Part shown: in pieces, positions 1 through 6,849 of the stretch
Layout: every line of letters starts with the position of its first letter
Numbering within the stretch: the first letter of the stretch is position 1
Source: CAYTLQ01 sp964438715
GTDB taxonomy: Bacteria; Bacteroidota; Ignavibacteria; Ignavibacteriales; Ignavibacteriaceae
Assembly: GCA_964438715.1 (NCBI GenBank)
Contig: CAYTLQ010000337.1
Span: 1 to 6,849 of the forward strand
Direction: 5' to 3'
DNA length: 6,849 bases
Translations under genes and position numbers: made by a program
The notes under the pieces: model-generated
The model's database searches: none
What the model saw: only the letters and a program-made list of their open reading frames with translations
What the model was told of the DNA's origin: nothing

Positions 1-1332
1 TTCTCGGCCTTTGCGGGCAATCCATTGTTGATTAGTCCTGAAATATTAAAATTAAAGGGACTATTAAAAAATGAAGATTTATATGAGCCTCCGAACAATA
101 ATCCGGTACAAGTTGATTTCGGGAATATTATCCCTTATAAATTCAAATTATTGAAGACTGCATTCACTAACTTTGAGAAAATGGCTGAAAGTGAAAAAGT
201 GCAATTCGATAAATTTTGTAAGAAACATTCTTTTTGGCTTGAGGATTTTTCTTTATTTATGGCAGTAAAAAATCATTTTGGAGGAGCTTTATGGACTTCA
301 TGGGATTCTGAAATTGCACTAAGAAAAAAGTCAGCTCTAAAAATGTGGCGTGAAAAACTTTCCGATGAAATACGATTCCAAAAATTTATTCAGTTTGAAT
401 TTTTCAATCAATGGCTTGAATTAAGAAAATTTGCGAATTCAAAAAACATCAAAATCATAGGTGACCTTCCCATTTTTATTGCCTATGATAGTGCAGATTT
501 GTGGGCCAATAAGGAACTCTTCACTGTTGATGAAACAGGTAAATTAATTTGGGTGGCAGGTGTTCCTCCCGACTATTTTAGTCCGACTGGTCAACTATGG
601 GGTAACCCTCTTTATAATTGGGATGAAATGGAAAAAGATGATTTTAACTGGTGGGTTCATCGATTTCGTAGTTTGTTAGAATTAGTTGATATCATCAGAA
701 TAGATCATTTTAGAGGGTTTGAAGCTTACTGGCAAATACCCGGTGATGCTCCTACCGCCGAAACCGGTAAATGGGTTAAAGCTCCTGGAAAGAAGTTTTT
801 CTCAAGCATACTACGACAACTTGGTGATATTCCAATATTAGCAGAAGATCTGGGAGTAATTACTAAGCAGGTTGAGGAGTTGAGGGATAAATTTGATTTT
901 CCCGGAATGAAAATTCTTCAGTTTGCATTTGGCACAGGGATGGAAAAGAAGTTTTTACCGCATAATTTTGTAAAAAATTGTGTTGTATATACGGGTTCTC
1001 ATGATAATGACACAACCAGGGGGTATTTTGAAAAAGCGAAACATCAGAATAACGATATTTATTCCTTCACCCGGAACTATCTCAATTACTGGGGAGATGA
1101 CCTTGTATTACAGTTAATTCGTCTCGCATATTCATCAGTCGCAAATCTCGTAATTATCCCTATGCAGGATGTTCTTAATCTCGGTTCTGAAGCGAGAATG
1201 AATTTCCCCGGAAGGCTTGGGGGAAATTGGAGCTGGAGATTCACATGGAATCAGGTTTCTGAAAATCTGGCGCCTCTTTATAAATCAATGACGATTCTTT
1301 ACGAAAGACCTCCCTTACCAAAAAATGATTAG
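1..1332 (+). CDS. malQ: 4-alpha-glucanotransferase (amylomaltase, GH77), 5'-truncated by the window edge
   Basis: The enzyme transfers alpha-1,4-glucan segments between maltodextrins in the cytoplasm, in maltose and glycogen use. Coding is open from base 1 and reads FSAFAGNP before the first possible start, so the true start lies upstream. The visible part is 443 codons, ending at TAG 1330-1332. Family landmarks appear in order: FSAFAGNP (residues 1-8), GDLPIFIAYDSADLW, the loop GVPPDYFSPTGQLWGNPLY, RIDHFRGFEAYW with the nucleophile Asp at 703-705 (visible residue 235), ILAEDLGV with the acid/base Glu at 844-846 (residue 282), SHDNDT with the third catalytic Asp at 1003-1005 (residue 335), and the C-terminal RMNFPG/GNWSWR. 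The 47-residue spacing from nucleophile to acid/base matches Thermus amylomaltase (D293, E340, from memory), which implies that about 58 residues are missing. All three catalytic residues are intact. It faces the next gene tail to tail. The family call is very secure; operon partners are out of view. Confidence 0.96.
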   Translation, partial: FSAFAGNPLLISPEILKLKGLLKNEDLYEPPNNNPVQVDFGNIIPYKFKLLKTAFTNFEKMAESEKVQFDKFCKKHSFWLEDFSLFMAVKNHFGGALWTSWDSEIALRKKSALKMWREKLSDEIRFQKFIQFEFFNQWLELRKFANSKNIKIIGDLPIFIAYDSADLWANKELFTVDETGKLIWVAGVPPDYFSPTGQLWGNPLYNWDEMEKDDFNWWVHRFRSLLELVDIIRIDHFRGFEAYWQIPGDAPTAETGKWVKAPGKKFFSSILRQLGDIPILAEDLGVITKQVEELRDKFDFPGMKILQFAFGTGMEKKFLPHNFVKNCVVYTGSHDNDTTRGYFEKAKHQNNDIYSFTRNYLNYWGDDLVLQLIRLAYSSVANLVIIPMQDVLNLGSEARMNFPGRLGGNWSWRFTWNQVSENLAPLYKSMTILYERPPLPKND

Positions 1333-1337
1333 GTAAG

Positions 1338-1380
1338 TTTAATTTCGGGAGTGTGTGTCCCACACTCCCTTAAAATTAAA
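1338..1380. terminator. Probable bidirectional terminator hairpin between convergent genes
   Basis: A perfect 9-bp GC-rich stem (GGGAGTGTG at 1347-1355 pairing with CACACTCCC at 1361-1369) closes a 5-nt loop. After a small internal loop (C at 1346 opposite TTA at 1370-1372), an 8-bp A/T stem extends it (1338-1345 with 1373-1380). The A/T arms give a U-rich 3' flank on both strands, although neither is a clean U tract. It starts 5 bp after the malQ stop, and its right arm covers the stop codon (1376-1378) of the minus-strand gene. Termination of both converging transcripts is inferred from structure and position. Confidence 0.7.
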
Positions 1381-4300
1381 AATCAGCACCAATCGAAAAA
1401 TAAAATATAGGGCGTGAAAAAGAATTTAAATCATACGACCAGGCTACATCAAATCGTGTAAGAAAGTATAAGAAATATAGCCTGGCACCGACACCGGTAC
1501 CTATAAGCAAATCATCGGTTACAGTACCCTTTAGAGGATCGTTACGAAATAACTTCAATTCGCTGTTTTTATTCCACGCTGCGCCGGCATCAATAAAAGC
1601 AACACCTAACACATCCCGAAATAATATCGGTAAGGCTCCCGTTAATAAATATCGGATAAGAGGAAACCTAAGTTCCATATTTACTAATGAGTAAGTATTC
1701 CCGATTTGTGTAGCGTAATCAAAACCCCTGAGAGGTAAAGCTGCAGTAAGAAAAGCAAAATCTGAGGGTGATGAAAGTGGAACTTCACTGGTTGCAAATC
1801 TTCGGTTTATCCAATTTTCAATGCCTCCTATGAAAAACCTTTGCGGATTATTCCCACGGGAATATCCCCCGGAGTATCGCATTGCAAATGAATAATCACC
1901 CCAAAATCTCAGATATGTTCTGGCGTCTGCCAAAAAGGAATAAAATCCATATCTTTTAGACTGTAATAATGGATTCGCATAAATATCAAAACGATATCTT
2001 GTCCCTTCAATTGGAGCAGTATAACCAAAAATTGTGTTATCGTGAACAAAGGCTAATGCAGGAAGAAGAAATGTAACCTTTTCGAATTCGTCATCCGGAA
2101 AATCGAGGTTTTCAGCGCTAGCATTAAGAAAACTTATACCGCCTTCAATTCTATAAAACCGATTAATTGCATAACTGGCAGAAGCAATTGCACCATAATT
2201 TCTGAATCGAAAAAGATTAATTGCACCATTCCTGTCAAGATAAACAAATCGTGCTGTATGGAATCCTTGAATTCCTAAGTCCATTCTTTCAGGTAAATAA
2301 AAATATGCAAGTCCGTAATCACTATTCTTTAAATCAATCTGAAGACTGGTCTGTCCGATAAGTCTATGATTTCCCAAAACATCACTAAAAGATATAACAG
2401 TTGTACCAAGTAACCCATACAAAGTGCTAAAACCGGCGTTAGCATATATGATATCCGGTGAAAATGTAATTTTATACTTGTTTACTCTGTAATTACCGGA
2501 TGAGTCAATATTATCGGTAAGATTAAACTCTGCCGCCGATTTTGATGTGTCAATGGTATAGTAATCACTTTCGCCAAATACATAGTTGCTGAAATCAGTT
2601 TTTTGACCCTGTGTAGATGTTGTGTCTAAAAACTGACCGGTGAAAAATGAAATGCTATCCTTTTTTTCACCATTTTCATTTTGAACTACTTCGGGAGAAT
2701 GAGTTTCAGGCTTTTCACTGCTCTCTTGAATATATAATGTCGGTTTAAGCTGAAGTAGTTTCGTTTTCGGTTCAAAGGGATTATTCATTAAAAAGATATT
2801 ATAAGCCGCCTGATACATTGAGGAGAATGTAAGCTTTTTCGAATCATTAGAAAGCGATAATTGATACACTCCATTAAGTGAATTTGTAACGGGCTTCATT
2901 TTTAATAATGTATCACTCTGAGCAATTAGCTTTGTTTGAATTTCGGAAACATCGATAAGATAAATATTATTAATCCCATTTAAATCTGAGATACATAATA
3001 GCTGATTACCGTCACTACTAAATACCGGAGAACTTTCATCCGCAGTGGGTGTGTTGGTAATTTTAATAGTTTTGCCGCTTTCCAAATCTTTAAGATAAAG
3101 ATCTTTCTGAAAGTTGTTCAATTTAAAGTATTCAAAATAGTTTTTGGATAAAATCAGATCATCCTGACGATCGGAAGCGAACACAATTTTTTTTCCATCC
3201 GGTGTCCATGCAGGATCTGCGTCGGAATAAATATCATCAGTAACATTGATGAGTTTTTTTGATTCAAATTCGTAAACATAAATATCGGACATTGTGGGGC
3301 TATGTCCTGCAAAGGTAAGCCGGCTGCCATCAGGAGACCAATGTACTGTACCAATTCCGGCAAATTTAAGAGGCAAAGTCTCAATATCCTCTTCTTCAAC
3401 ATCAATTATGTAAATAACATCATAACCATTACTTTTGGCTGATAGAGCGATCTTATCCCCCTTGGGTGACCAGGTCAAACCCGGAGTCAGAATATTAAGT
3501 TCTTCAAAATCGGCAGTACGATTACCCTTCACCAACCTCTTAATGATTTTGCCGTCCTGTGCGGACATAATGTACACATCAAAAAAATAATCCCTATTGG
3601 AAATAAAAGCTACCTTGTCGCCATTAGGTGAAATAGCAGGACTTGTATTATAAAATCCCCCATCTTTTCTATGGTCTGTCAATCTTTTTGAAAATTCATC
3701 AGGGTCAACATACTCTGAGATGTCAGGATAAAATTTCTTCTTTAGATATTTTCTCCATCGTTCATTTAGTTCTTCTAACTTTAAACCAATCGAGGCTTCA
3801 AGACCCTCTTCAAGATTTCCTTTACTTTTAATTTTATTAACTAATTCCCCTACCTTTTCCTCACCATATTTTTCGGCAATGTAGAAAAATACTGACTGAC
3901 CGCCTCTGTATGCAAAGTAACCGTTCAGTCCGTTAATGTCAGGTAAATATTCACTCGTAGCGGCATCACGCAAAAACATATCAGTATTGGTATCCCAACC
4001 AAGTGAAAGGTACTCTGCAAGACCTTCACTGAACCAAAGTGGTAACTGAACAGTTATATTATTTGAAATAACATTCTGTATAGAGCCCCCATAGAACATA
4101 TCATTCATTACGGCGTGCACGAGTTCATGGTGGATTACATGTCGAAACATATAATAATCACCGGTAAATGGTAAAACGACACGATTTTTAAATAATTCAG
4201 TGAATCCACCAATGCCCTCGCTGAGATATTCGTCGGTCACATTAGTTTCCTGAAAATCGTTCTGAGAGTTATACAGAATAATTGAAATTCGATTATTTAT

Positions 4301-4528
4301 TTGATAGTTGAGTTTTTCGTGTATTGATGCCAGAGCAGATTCAGATGCAAGTGCTGTAAATTCTGCTAATTTTCCACCATCCTGATTAAAATAAACATCA
4401 AAATGTTTTGTTTGAATATAGTACCAGGTAAAATCCTTATACTGAACTTTATTCTGCCCAAACTGAGCAGAGGTGATTTGTGTGAAAGCAACCAGCCAGA
4501 GTAAAACCGGAACGATTTTATTATTCAA
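1376..4528 (-). CDS. Exported peptidase MA-like metallopeptidase / TolB-type propeller / Omp85-type outer-membrane barrel fusion
   Basis: This is a 1050-residue envelope protein of unknown substrate. Residues 1-21 look like a signal peptide (hydrophobic core VPVLLWLVAF, likely cleavage at TSA|Q). Residues 30-270 resemble the peptidase MA-like gluzincin fold: HELVH at 134-138 supplies two His zinc ligands and the catalytic Glu135, and SEGLAEY at 167-173 supplies the likely third ligand (Glu168 or Glu172). Residues 296-590 carry six PD40/TolB-like blades with repeated W/SPDG-type turns (SPNGDK 300, SPKGDK 354, SPDGSR 398, TPDGKK 442, SSDGNQ 504, SNDSKK 560). Residues 591-680 are a polar, probably flexible linker. 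Residues 685-1050 look like an Omp85 barrel: LRGF at 933-936, ELRFPL at 952-957, FIDAG at 978-982 and a terminal Phe. No POTRA domain is evident. The start is TTG, because an in-frame TAA lies five codons upstream and the next Met is residue 141. In Omp85 proteins N-terminal domains face the periplasm, so peptidase and propeller are inferred to be periplasmic. Domain assignments are from motifs; the function is unknown. Confidence 0.88.
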   Translation of the reverse strand: MNNKIVPVLLWLVAFTQITSAQFGQNKVQYKDFTWYYIQTKHFDVYFNQDGGKLAEFTALASESALASIHEKLNYQINNRISIILYNSQNDFQETNVTDEYLSEGIGGFTELFKNRVVLPFTGDYYMFRHVIHHELVHAVMNDMFYGGSIQNVISNNITVQLPLWFSEGLAEYLSLGWDTNTDMFLRDAATSEYLPDINGLNGYFAYRGGQSVFFYIAEKYGEEKVGELVNKIKSKGNLEEGLEASIGLKLEELNERWRKYLKKKFYPDISEYVDPDEFSKRLTDHRKDGGFYNTSPAISPNGDKVAFISNRDYFFDVYIMSAQDGKIIKRLVKGNRTADFEELNILTPGLTWSPKGDKIALSAKSNGYDVIYIIDVEEEDIETLPLKFAGIGTVHWSPDGSRLTFAGHSPTMSDIYVYEFESKKLINVTDDIYSDADPAWTPDGKKIVFASDRQDDLILSKNYFEYFKLNNFQKDLYLKDLESGKTIKITNTPTADESSPVFSSDGNQLLCISDLNGINNIYLIDVSEIQTKLIAQSDTLLKMKPVTNSLNGVYQLSLSNDSKKLTFSSMYQAAYNIFLMNNPFEPKTKLLQLKPTLYIQESSEKPETHSPEVVQNENGEKKDSISFFTGQFLDTTSTQGQKTDFSNYVFGESDYYTIDTSKSAAEFNLTDNIDSSGNYRVNKYKITFSPDIIYANAGFSTLYGLLGTTVISFSDVLGNHRLIGQTSLQIDLKNSDYGLAYFYLPERMDLGIQGFHTARFVYLDRNGAINLFRFRNYGAIASASYAINRFYRIEGGISFLNASAENLDFPDDEFEKVTFLLPALAFVHDNTIFGYTAPIEGTRYRFDIYANPLLQSKRYGFYSFLADARTYLRFWGDYSFAMRYSGGYSRGNNPQRFFIGGIENWINRRFATSEVPLSSPSDFAFLTAALPLRGFDYATQIGNTYSLVNMELRFPLIRYLLTGALPILFRDVLGVAFIDAGAAWNKNSELKLFRNDPLKGTVTDDLLIGTGVGARLYFLYFLTRFDVAWSYDLNSFSRPIFYFSIGADF

Positions 4529-4537
4529 CTCTTCTCC
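4529..4537 (-). promoter_or_regulatory. Ribosome binding site for the TTG-started fusion gene
   Basis: The minus strand reads GGAGAAGAG directly before TTG. GGAG (4537-4534) is a Shine-Dalgarno core lying 5 nt from the start codon. This supports initiation at the rare TTG, which is also the only reasonable start between the in-frame TAA and residue 141. The same bases form part of an out-of-frame ATG mini-ORF that ends across the TTG. Confidence 0.55.
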
Positions 4538-4560
4538 ATTTTAAGATTTATTCATTATGC

Positions 4561-4589
4561 AAAAAAAAGAATTTGATTTTATCAATCAA
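4561..4589 (-). terminator. Weak hairpin plus T8 tract downstream of rnr
   Basis: On the minus strand, a 6-bp A/T-rich stem (TTGATT at 4589-4584 with AATCAA at 4578-4573, 5-nt loop) is followed after 4 nt by eight T residues (4568-4561). It lies in the 75-bp gap between the rnr stop and the fusion-gene start. The stem is too weak for a confident intrinsic terminator. It could attenuate read-through or be chance in AT-rich DNA. Confidence 0.3.
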
Positions 4590-4603
4590 TGGACAAAATT
4601 TTC

Positions 4604-6718
4604 TTATCCGTTATCAGCTATCAGAAAATCAATTTCCAGACGGTCAATATCAACTCTTACTAGTTTCACACGCACCATATCTCCCAGCCGGTAAACTCTT
4701 TTATTCCGTCGTCCTTTTAATAAATGGTTCTTTTCATCGAAAACATAATAGTCATCGTCAAGGTCTCTCAATCGAATTAATCCTTCCGCCAGAATCTCAA
4801 GCACTTCAACAAAAATACCAAAATTTGTAACACCGGAAATGAGGGCATCAAACTCTTCACCAACTTTATCCTTCATAAAAACCGTTTGATAGTATTTTAT
4901 CGATCGTCTCTCAGCATCAATAGCTGTTCTTTCGGTAGAAGTAACTTGCTCACAAATAGATTCCAGCTCGTGATACCTATAATATCCCGAAATATCGGAT
5001 TTTTGATATGCGTGTAAAATTCTGTGAACAATAAGATCCGAATATCGCCGGATTGGTGAAGTGAAGTGTGTATAATCCTTAAATCCCAGACCAAAATGCC
5101 CAATATTATCGGGAGAATAAATTGCTTTAGCCATTGACCTGATAGCAATTTGATTAACAAGTATTTCCTCCGGTTCCCCCTTTGCGGTTTCCATAATATT
5201 GTTAATTGTCTTTGCATCAGCAGGTAGTCGAAACATTTCTGTTTTATACCCCAGCCCCTTCAATAATGCGTAAAAATCCTTAATTTTTTCATCATCAGGT
5301 AAATCATGAATTCTGTAAATGAAGGGCGGGACTTCACGAGTTTTCAACTTATTCTTAATATGCTCTGCAACTAATCTGTTTGCCAAAAGCATAAACTCCT
5401 CCACCAACTGATGACTTTCTTTCGATTCCCTCTTAATAACCCTTACAGGATATCCATAATTATCAAGAAGTATTTTGATTTCTTCCGATTCAAAGTTTAT
5501 ACTTCCCCTGCTCATACGCTTTTGACGCAAAATTTTGGCGATTTTTTTAAGAGAAATTATTTCATCAGAAAAATCTCCCTGCCCTTTTTCAATAATATCC
5601 TGTACTTCATCGTATGTAAATCGTCGGTTGCTGTGAATAATTGTTTTTTCTATCGAGTAACCGATTAACCTTCCACGGGGTGTTAATTCCACAATTACAG
5701 AATATGTCAATTTATCTTCATCAGGCTTAAGAGAACATAAATCATTTGACAATTTTTCAGGTAACATTGGAATCACCCGATCCACGAGATATACACTGTT
5801 ACCGCGGGCAAGGGCTTCCTGATCGAGGAGTGAATTGCGTTTTATATAGTGTGAAACATCAGCAATATGAATCCCAATCGAAAAATTACCATTAGGCAAC
5901 ATCTCAAGTGATAGTGCATCGTCAAAATCTTTTGCGTCAACAGGGTCAATTGTAAATGTAACAACATTTCTAAAATCGCGCCTCTCCTGAATATCCGCAT
6001 CAGTTATTCGTTCCTCAATTCTCTGCGCTTCTTTTTCAACTTCGGAGGGGAATTCGGTATTTAATCCGAACTCTTCCAACAATAACGAAGTTCCATCTAT
6101 CAGTTTATTTTTTTCTGAAAGAATTTCAGATATTTTACCCTCCGGAACAGTCCCCGGCTCATCCCATGTTATATCCTCAACGAGAACCCTGTTTCCAGGA
6201 ACAGCACCCATTAAATATTTTTCATTTATCAAAATATCGATATTGAGCTCTTTCACTTCAGGAATAACATAATAGAAGGATTGGAATTTTTTAAGTGTGC
6301 CCGCAACTTTTTTCCATTTTCTTTCAATAATTTTTGTTATTTCACCTTCCAGATTCTTGGATGATTTCTTTTGCTGAGCAAATAAAGTTACCTCAACCTT
6401 ATCTCCATGCATCGCTGTAAACATATTTCTCTCAGCAACAAAAATATCTTTCATATTTCGCTTCAGAGGGATAACAAATCCATAATTGCCCTTTGTAACC
6501 TGCAGAGTTCCAATAACTTTTCTTATGTCTTCCTCTTTTGGCAGATAGAATTTTTTCCCGATTCGGTTTAGGGATCCCTCTTCAAGTAACAAATACAGAT
6601 AATGTTTTAATTCTTTATAATCCTCATCATCATATATTTGTAGCTTTTCGGCAATTTGCTTTGCTTTCAAAGCTATTCCCGGATGCGTCTCAAAAAACTT
6701 AATAATTTTCGCTTTCAT
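4604..6718 (-). CDS. rnr: Ribonuclease R (RNB-family 3'-5' exoribonuclease)
   Basis: This cytoplasmic processive exoribonuclease degrades structured RNA in mRNA and rRNA turnover. The 704 residues show the family order: an N-terminal winged helix (about 1-60, IIKFFETHPGIALKAKQIAE), cold-shock OB domain 1 (about 67-113, GTLQVTKGNYGFVIP), OB domain 2 (about 138-183), the RNB catalytic domain (about 245-575) and a C-terminal S1 domain (about 620-700, DALISGVTNFGIFVEV). The metal-binding cluster DPVDAKDFDDA is intact (Asp258, 261, 264, 266, 267), as are SVYLVDRVIPMLPEKLSNDLCSL (308-330) and HFTSPIRRYSDL (551-562). The N-terminal winged helix favours RNase R over RNase II. It is shorter than E. 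coli RNase R (813 residues, from memory) and ends right after S1, without the lysine-rich tail. The ATG start is preceded directly by an in-frame TAA, so it is the most upstream start possible; its AGGA (6734-6731) is 12 nt away, a weak ribosome site. It lies upstream of the fusion gene and divergent from the tRNA. Confidence 0.96.
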   Translation of the reverse strand: MKAKIIKFFETHPGIALKAKQIAEKLQIYDDEDYKELKHYLYLLLEEGSLNRIGKKFYLPKEEDIRKVIGTLQVTKGNYGFVIPLKRNMKDIFVAERNMFTAMHGDKVEVTLFAQQKKSSKNLEGEITKIIERKWKKVAGTLKKFQSFYYVIPEVKELNIDILINEKYLMGAVPGNRVLVEDITWDEPGTVPEGKISEILSEKNKLIDGTSLLLEEFGLNTEFPSEVEKEAQRIEERITDADIQERRDFRNVVTFTIDPVDAKDFDDALSLEMLPNGNFSIGIHIADVSHYIKRNSLLDQEALARGNSVYLVDRVIPMLPEKLSNDLCSLKPDEDKLTYSVIVELTPRGRLIGYSIEKTIIHSNRRFTYDEVQDIIEKGQGDFSDEIISLKKIAKILRQKRMSRGSINFESEEIKILLDNYGYPVRVIKRESKESHQLVEEFMLLANRLVAEHIKNKLKTREVPPFIYRIHDLPDDEKIKDFYALLKGLGYKTEMFRLPADAKTINNIMETAKGEPEEILVNQIAIRSMAKAIYSPDNIGHFGLGFKDYTHFTSPIRRYSDLIVHRILHAYQKSDISGYYRYHELESICEQVTSTERTAIDAERRSIKYYQTVFMKDKVGEEFDALISGVTNFGIFVEVLEILAEGLIRLRDLDDDYYVFDEKNHLLKGRRNKRVYRLGDMVRVKLVRVDIDRLEIDFLIADNG

Positions 6719-6764
6719 TTATGTATTTTATCCTAAAATCTTCTTTAATATTTGTCGTTTTTCC

Positions 6765-6770
6765 ATTATA
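6765..6770 (-). promoter_or_regulatory. Candidate -10 element for rnr
   Basis: The minus strand carries TATAAT about 46 nt upstream of the rnr ATG, the only consensus-like -10 in the 77-bp divergent gap. The region 17-18 bp further upstream (around 6788-6794) reads ATCTGG/AATCTG and is a poor -35 match. The call therefore rests on one hexamer in AT-rich DNA. Confidence 0.3.
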
Positions 6771-6774
6771 TTTG
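6767..6774 (+). promoter_or_regulatory. Candidate Bacteroidota-type -7 element for tRNA-His
   Basis: TATATTTG fits the TAnnTTTG -7 consensus described for Bacteroidota. It ends 21 nt before the first base of the mature tRNA, which would give a leader of roughly 15 nt. No TTTG-type -33 element sits at the expected 19-21 bp spacing; a TTTG at 6751-6754 is too close. It overlaps the TATAAT on the other strand. Confidence 0.35.
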
Positions 6775-6795
6775 GAGTCATTTTATACCAGATTT

Positions 6796-6849
6796 GCCAT
6801 CGTAGCTCAGTTGGTTAGAGCGCTTGACTGTGGATCAAGAGGTCATGGG
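6796..6849 (+). tRNA. tRNA-His (GTG), 3'-truncated by the window edge
   Basis: The first 54 nt of a tRNA are visible: 5' acceptor strand GCCATCG (6796-6802), T8-A9, D-arm GCTC/GAGC (6805-6808 with 6818-6821) around the loop AGTTGGTTA, then a 5-bp anticodon stem CTTGA/TCAAG (6823-6827 with 6835-6839). The loop CTGTGGA places the anticodon GTG at 6830-6832, which reads His codons CAC and CAU. Variable loop AGGTC and the 5' T-stem ATGGG end the window; the T-loop, 3' acceptor strand and discriminator are out of view. The base before the acceptor stem is T (6795), so G-1 is not encoded. The isotype follows from the anticodon. Confidence 0.94.

Noticed and set aside
25..27. TTG as the start of malQ
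   Set aside because: The frame is open to base 1 and the eight codons before it read FSAFAGNP, a conserved internal GH77 segment, so this TTG encodes an internal Leu.
3154..3405. 83-codon minus-strand open frame
   Set aside because: It lies inside the propeller-coding region of the fusion gene in another frame, has no recognisable motif, and the main frame is clearly protein-coding here.
3643..3831. 62-codon plus-strand open frame
   Set aside because: It is antisense to the peptidase/propeller junction of the fusion gene, with no domain signature and no good ribosome site.
1376..4528. Calling the fusion protein TolB of the Tol-Pal system
   Set aside because: The PD40 repeats resemble TolB, but the N-terminal zinc-peptidase motif and the C-terminal Omp85-type barrel are foreign to TolB, and no tolA/tolQ/tolR/pal neighbour is visible.
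4573..4830. 85-codon plus-strand open frame
   Set aside because: It begins in the intergenic gap at a TTG but runs antisense to the S1 domain of rnr; composition and sequence look like a mirror of rnr.
4897..5217. 106-codon minus-strand open frame
   Set aside because: It is a frame-shifted shadow of the RNB domain; the real frame carries HFTSPIRRYSDL across the same bases.
5411..5668. 85-codon plus-strand open frame
   Set aside because: It is antisense to the RNB domain of rnr; Phe/Ile-rich low-information sequence without motifs.
6796..6849. tRNA 3' end as an integration (att) site for a mobile element
   Set aside because: The 3' half of the tRNA lies outside the window and no integrase or repeat is visible.
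1..6849. CRISPR arrays, insertion sequences, defence or toxin-antitoxin genes
   Set aside because: No regularly spaced direct repeats, transposase motifs or small gene pairs were seen; nearly the whole window is filled by three large genes and a tRNA.

Overview
This is an AT-rich chromosomal window that looks like ordinary core-genome sequence from the Bacteroidota/Chlorobi/Ignavibacteriota side of the tree. That placement is an inference. It rests on the style of the large outer-membrane fusion protein, the Gln after the predicted signal-peptide cleavage site and a TAnnTTTG-like -10 element. I see no mobile element, CRISPR array or prophage gene.

Layout: (1) Bases 1-1332, plus strand, hold the last 443 codons of malQ (4-alpha-glucanotransferase, GH77); its start lies left of the window. 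(2) Bases 1338-1380 hold a strong symmetric hairpin between two converging genes, probably a shared bidirectional terminator. (3) Bases 4528-1376, minus strand, encode a 1050-residue exported protein. It joins a HELVH zinc-metallopeptidase-like domain, a six-bladed TolB/PD40-type propeller and an Omp85-type outer-membrane barrel. (4) Bases 6718-4604, minus strand, encode ribonuclease R, 75 bp upstream of the fusion gene and in the same direction, so the two may share a transcript. A weak hairpin with a T8 tract lies between them. (5) Bases 6719-6795 are a short divergent promoter region. (6) Bases 6796-6849, plus strand, hold the first 54 nt of a tRNA-His (anticodon GTG), cut by the window edge. 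No gene-free stretch exceeds 80 bp.

The genes do not form an obvious pathway: one handles glycogen/maltodextrin, one degrades RNA and one sits in the outer membrane. The item most worth a second look is the peptidase-propeller-Omp85 fusion, which appears to lack POTRA domains and whose substrate is unknown. Second is the tRNA-His gene, which does not encode the G at position -1 that most bacterial tRNA-His genes carry.
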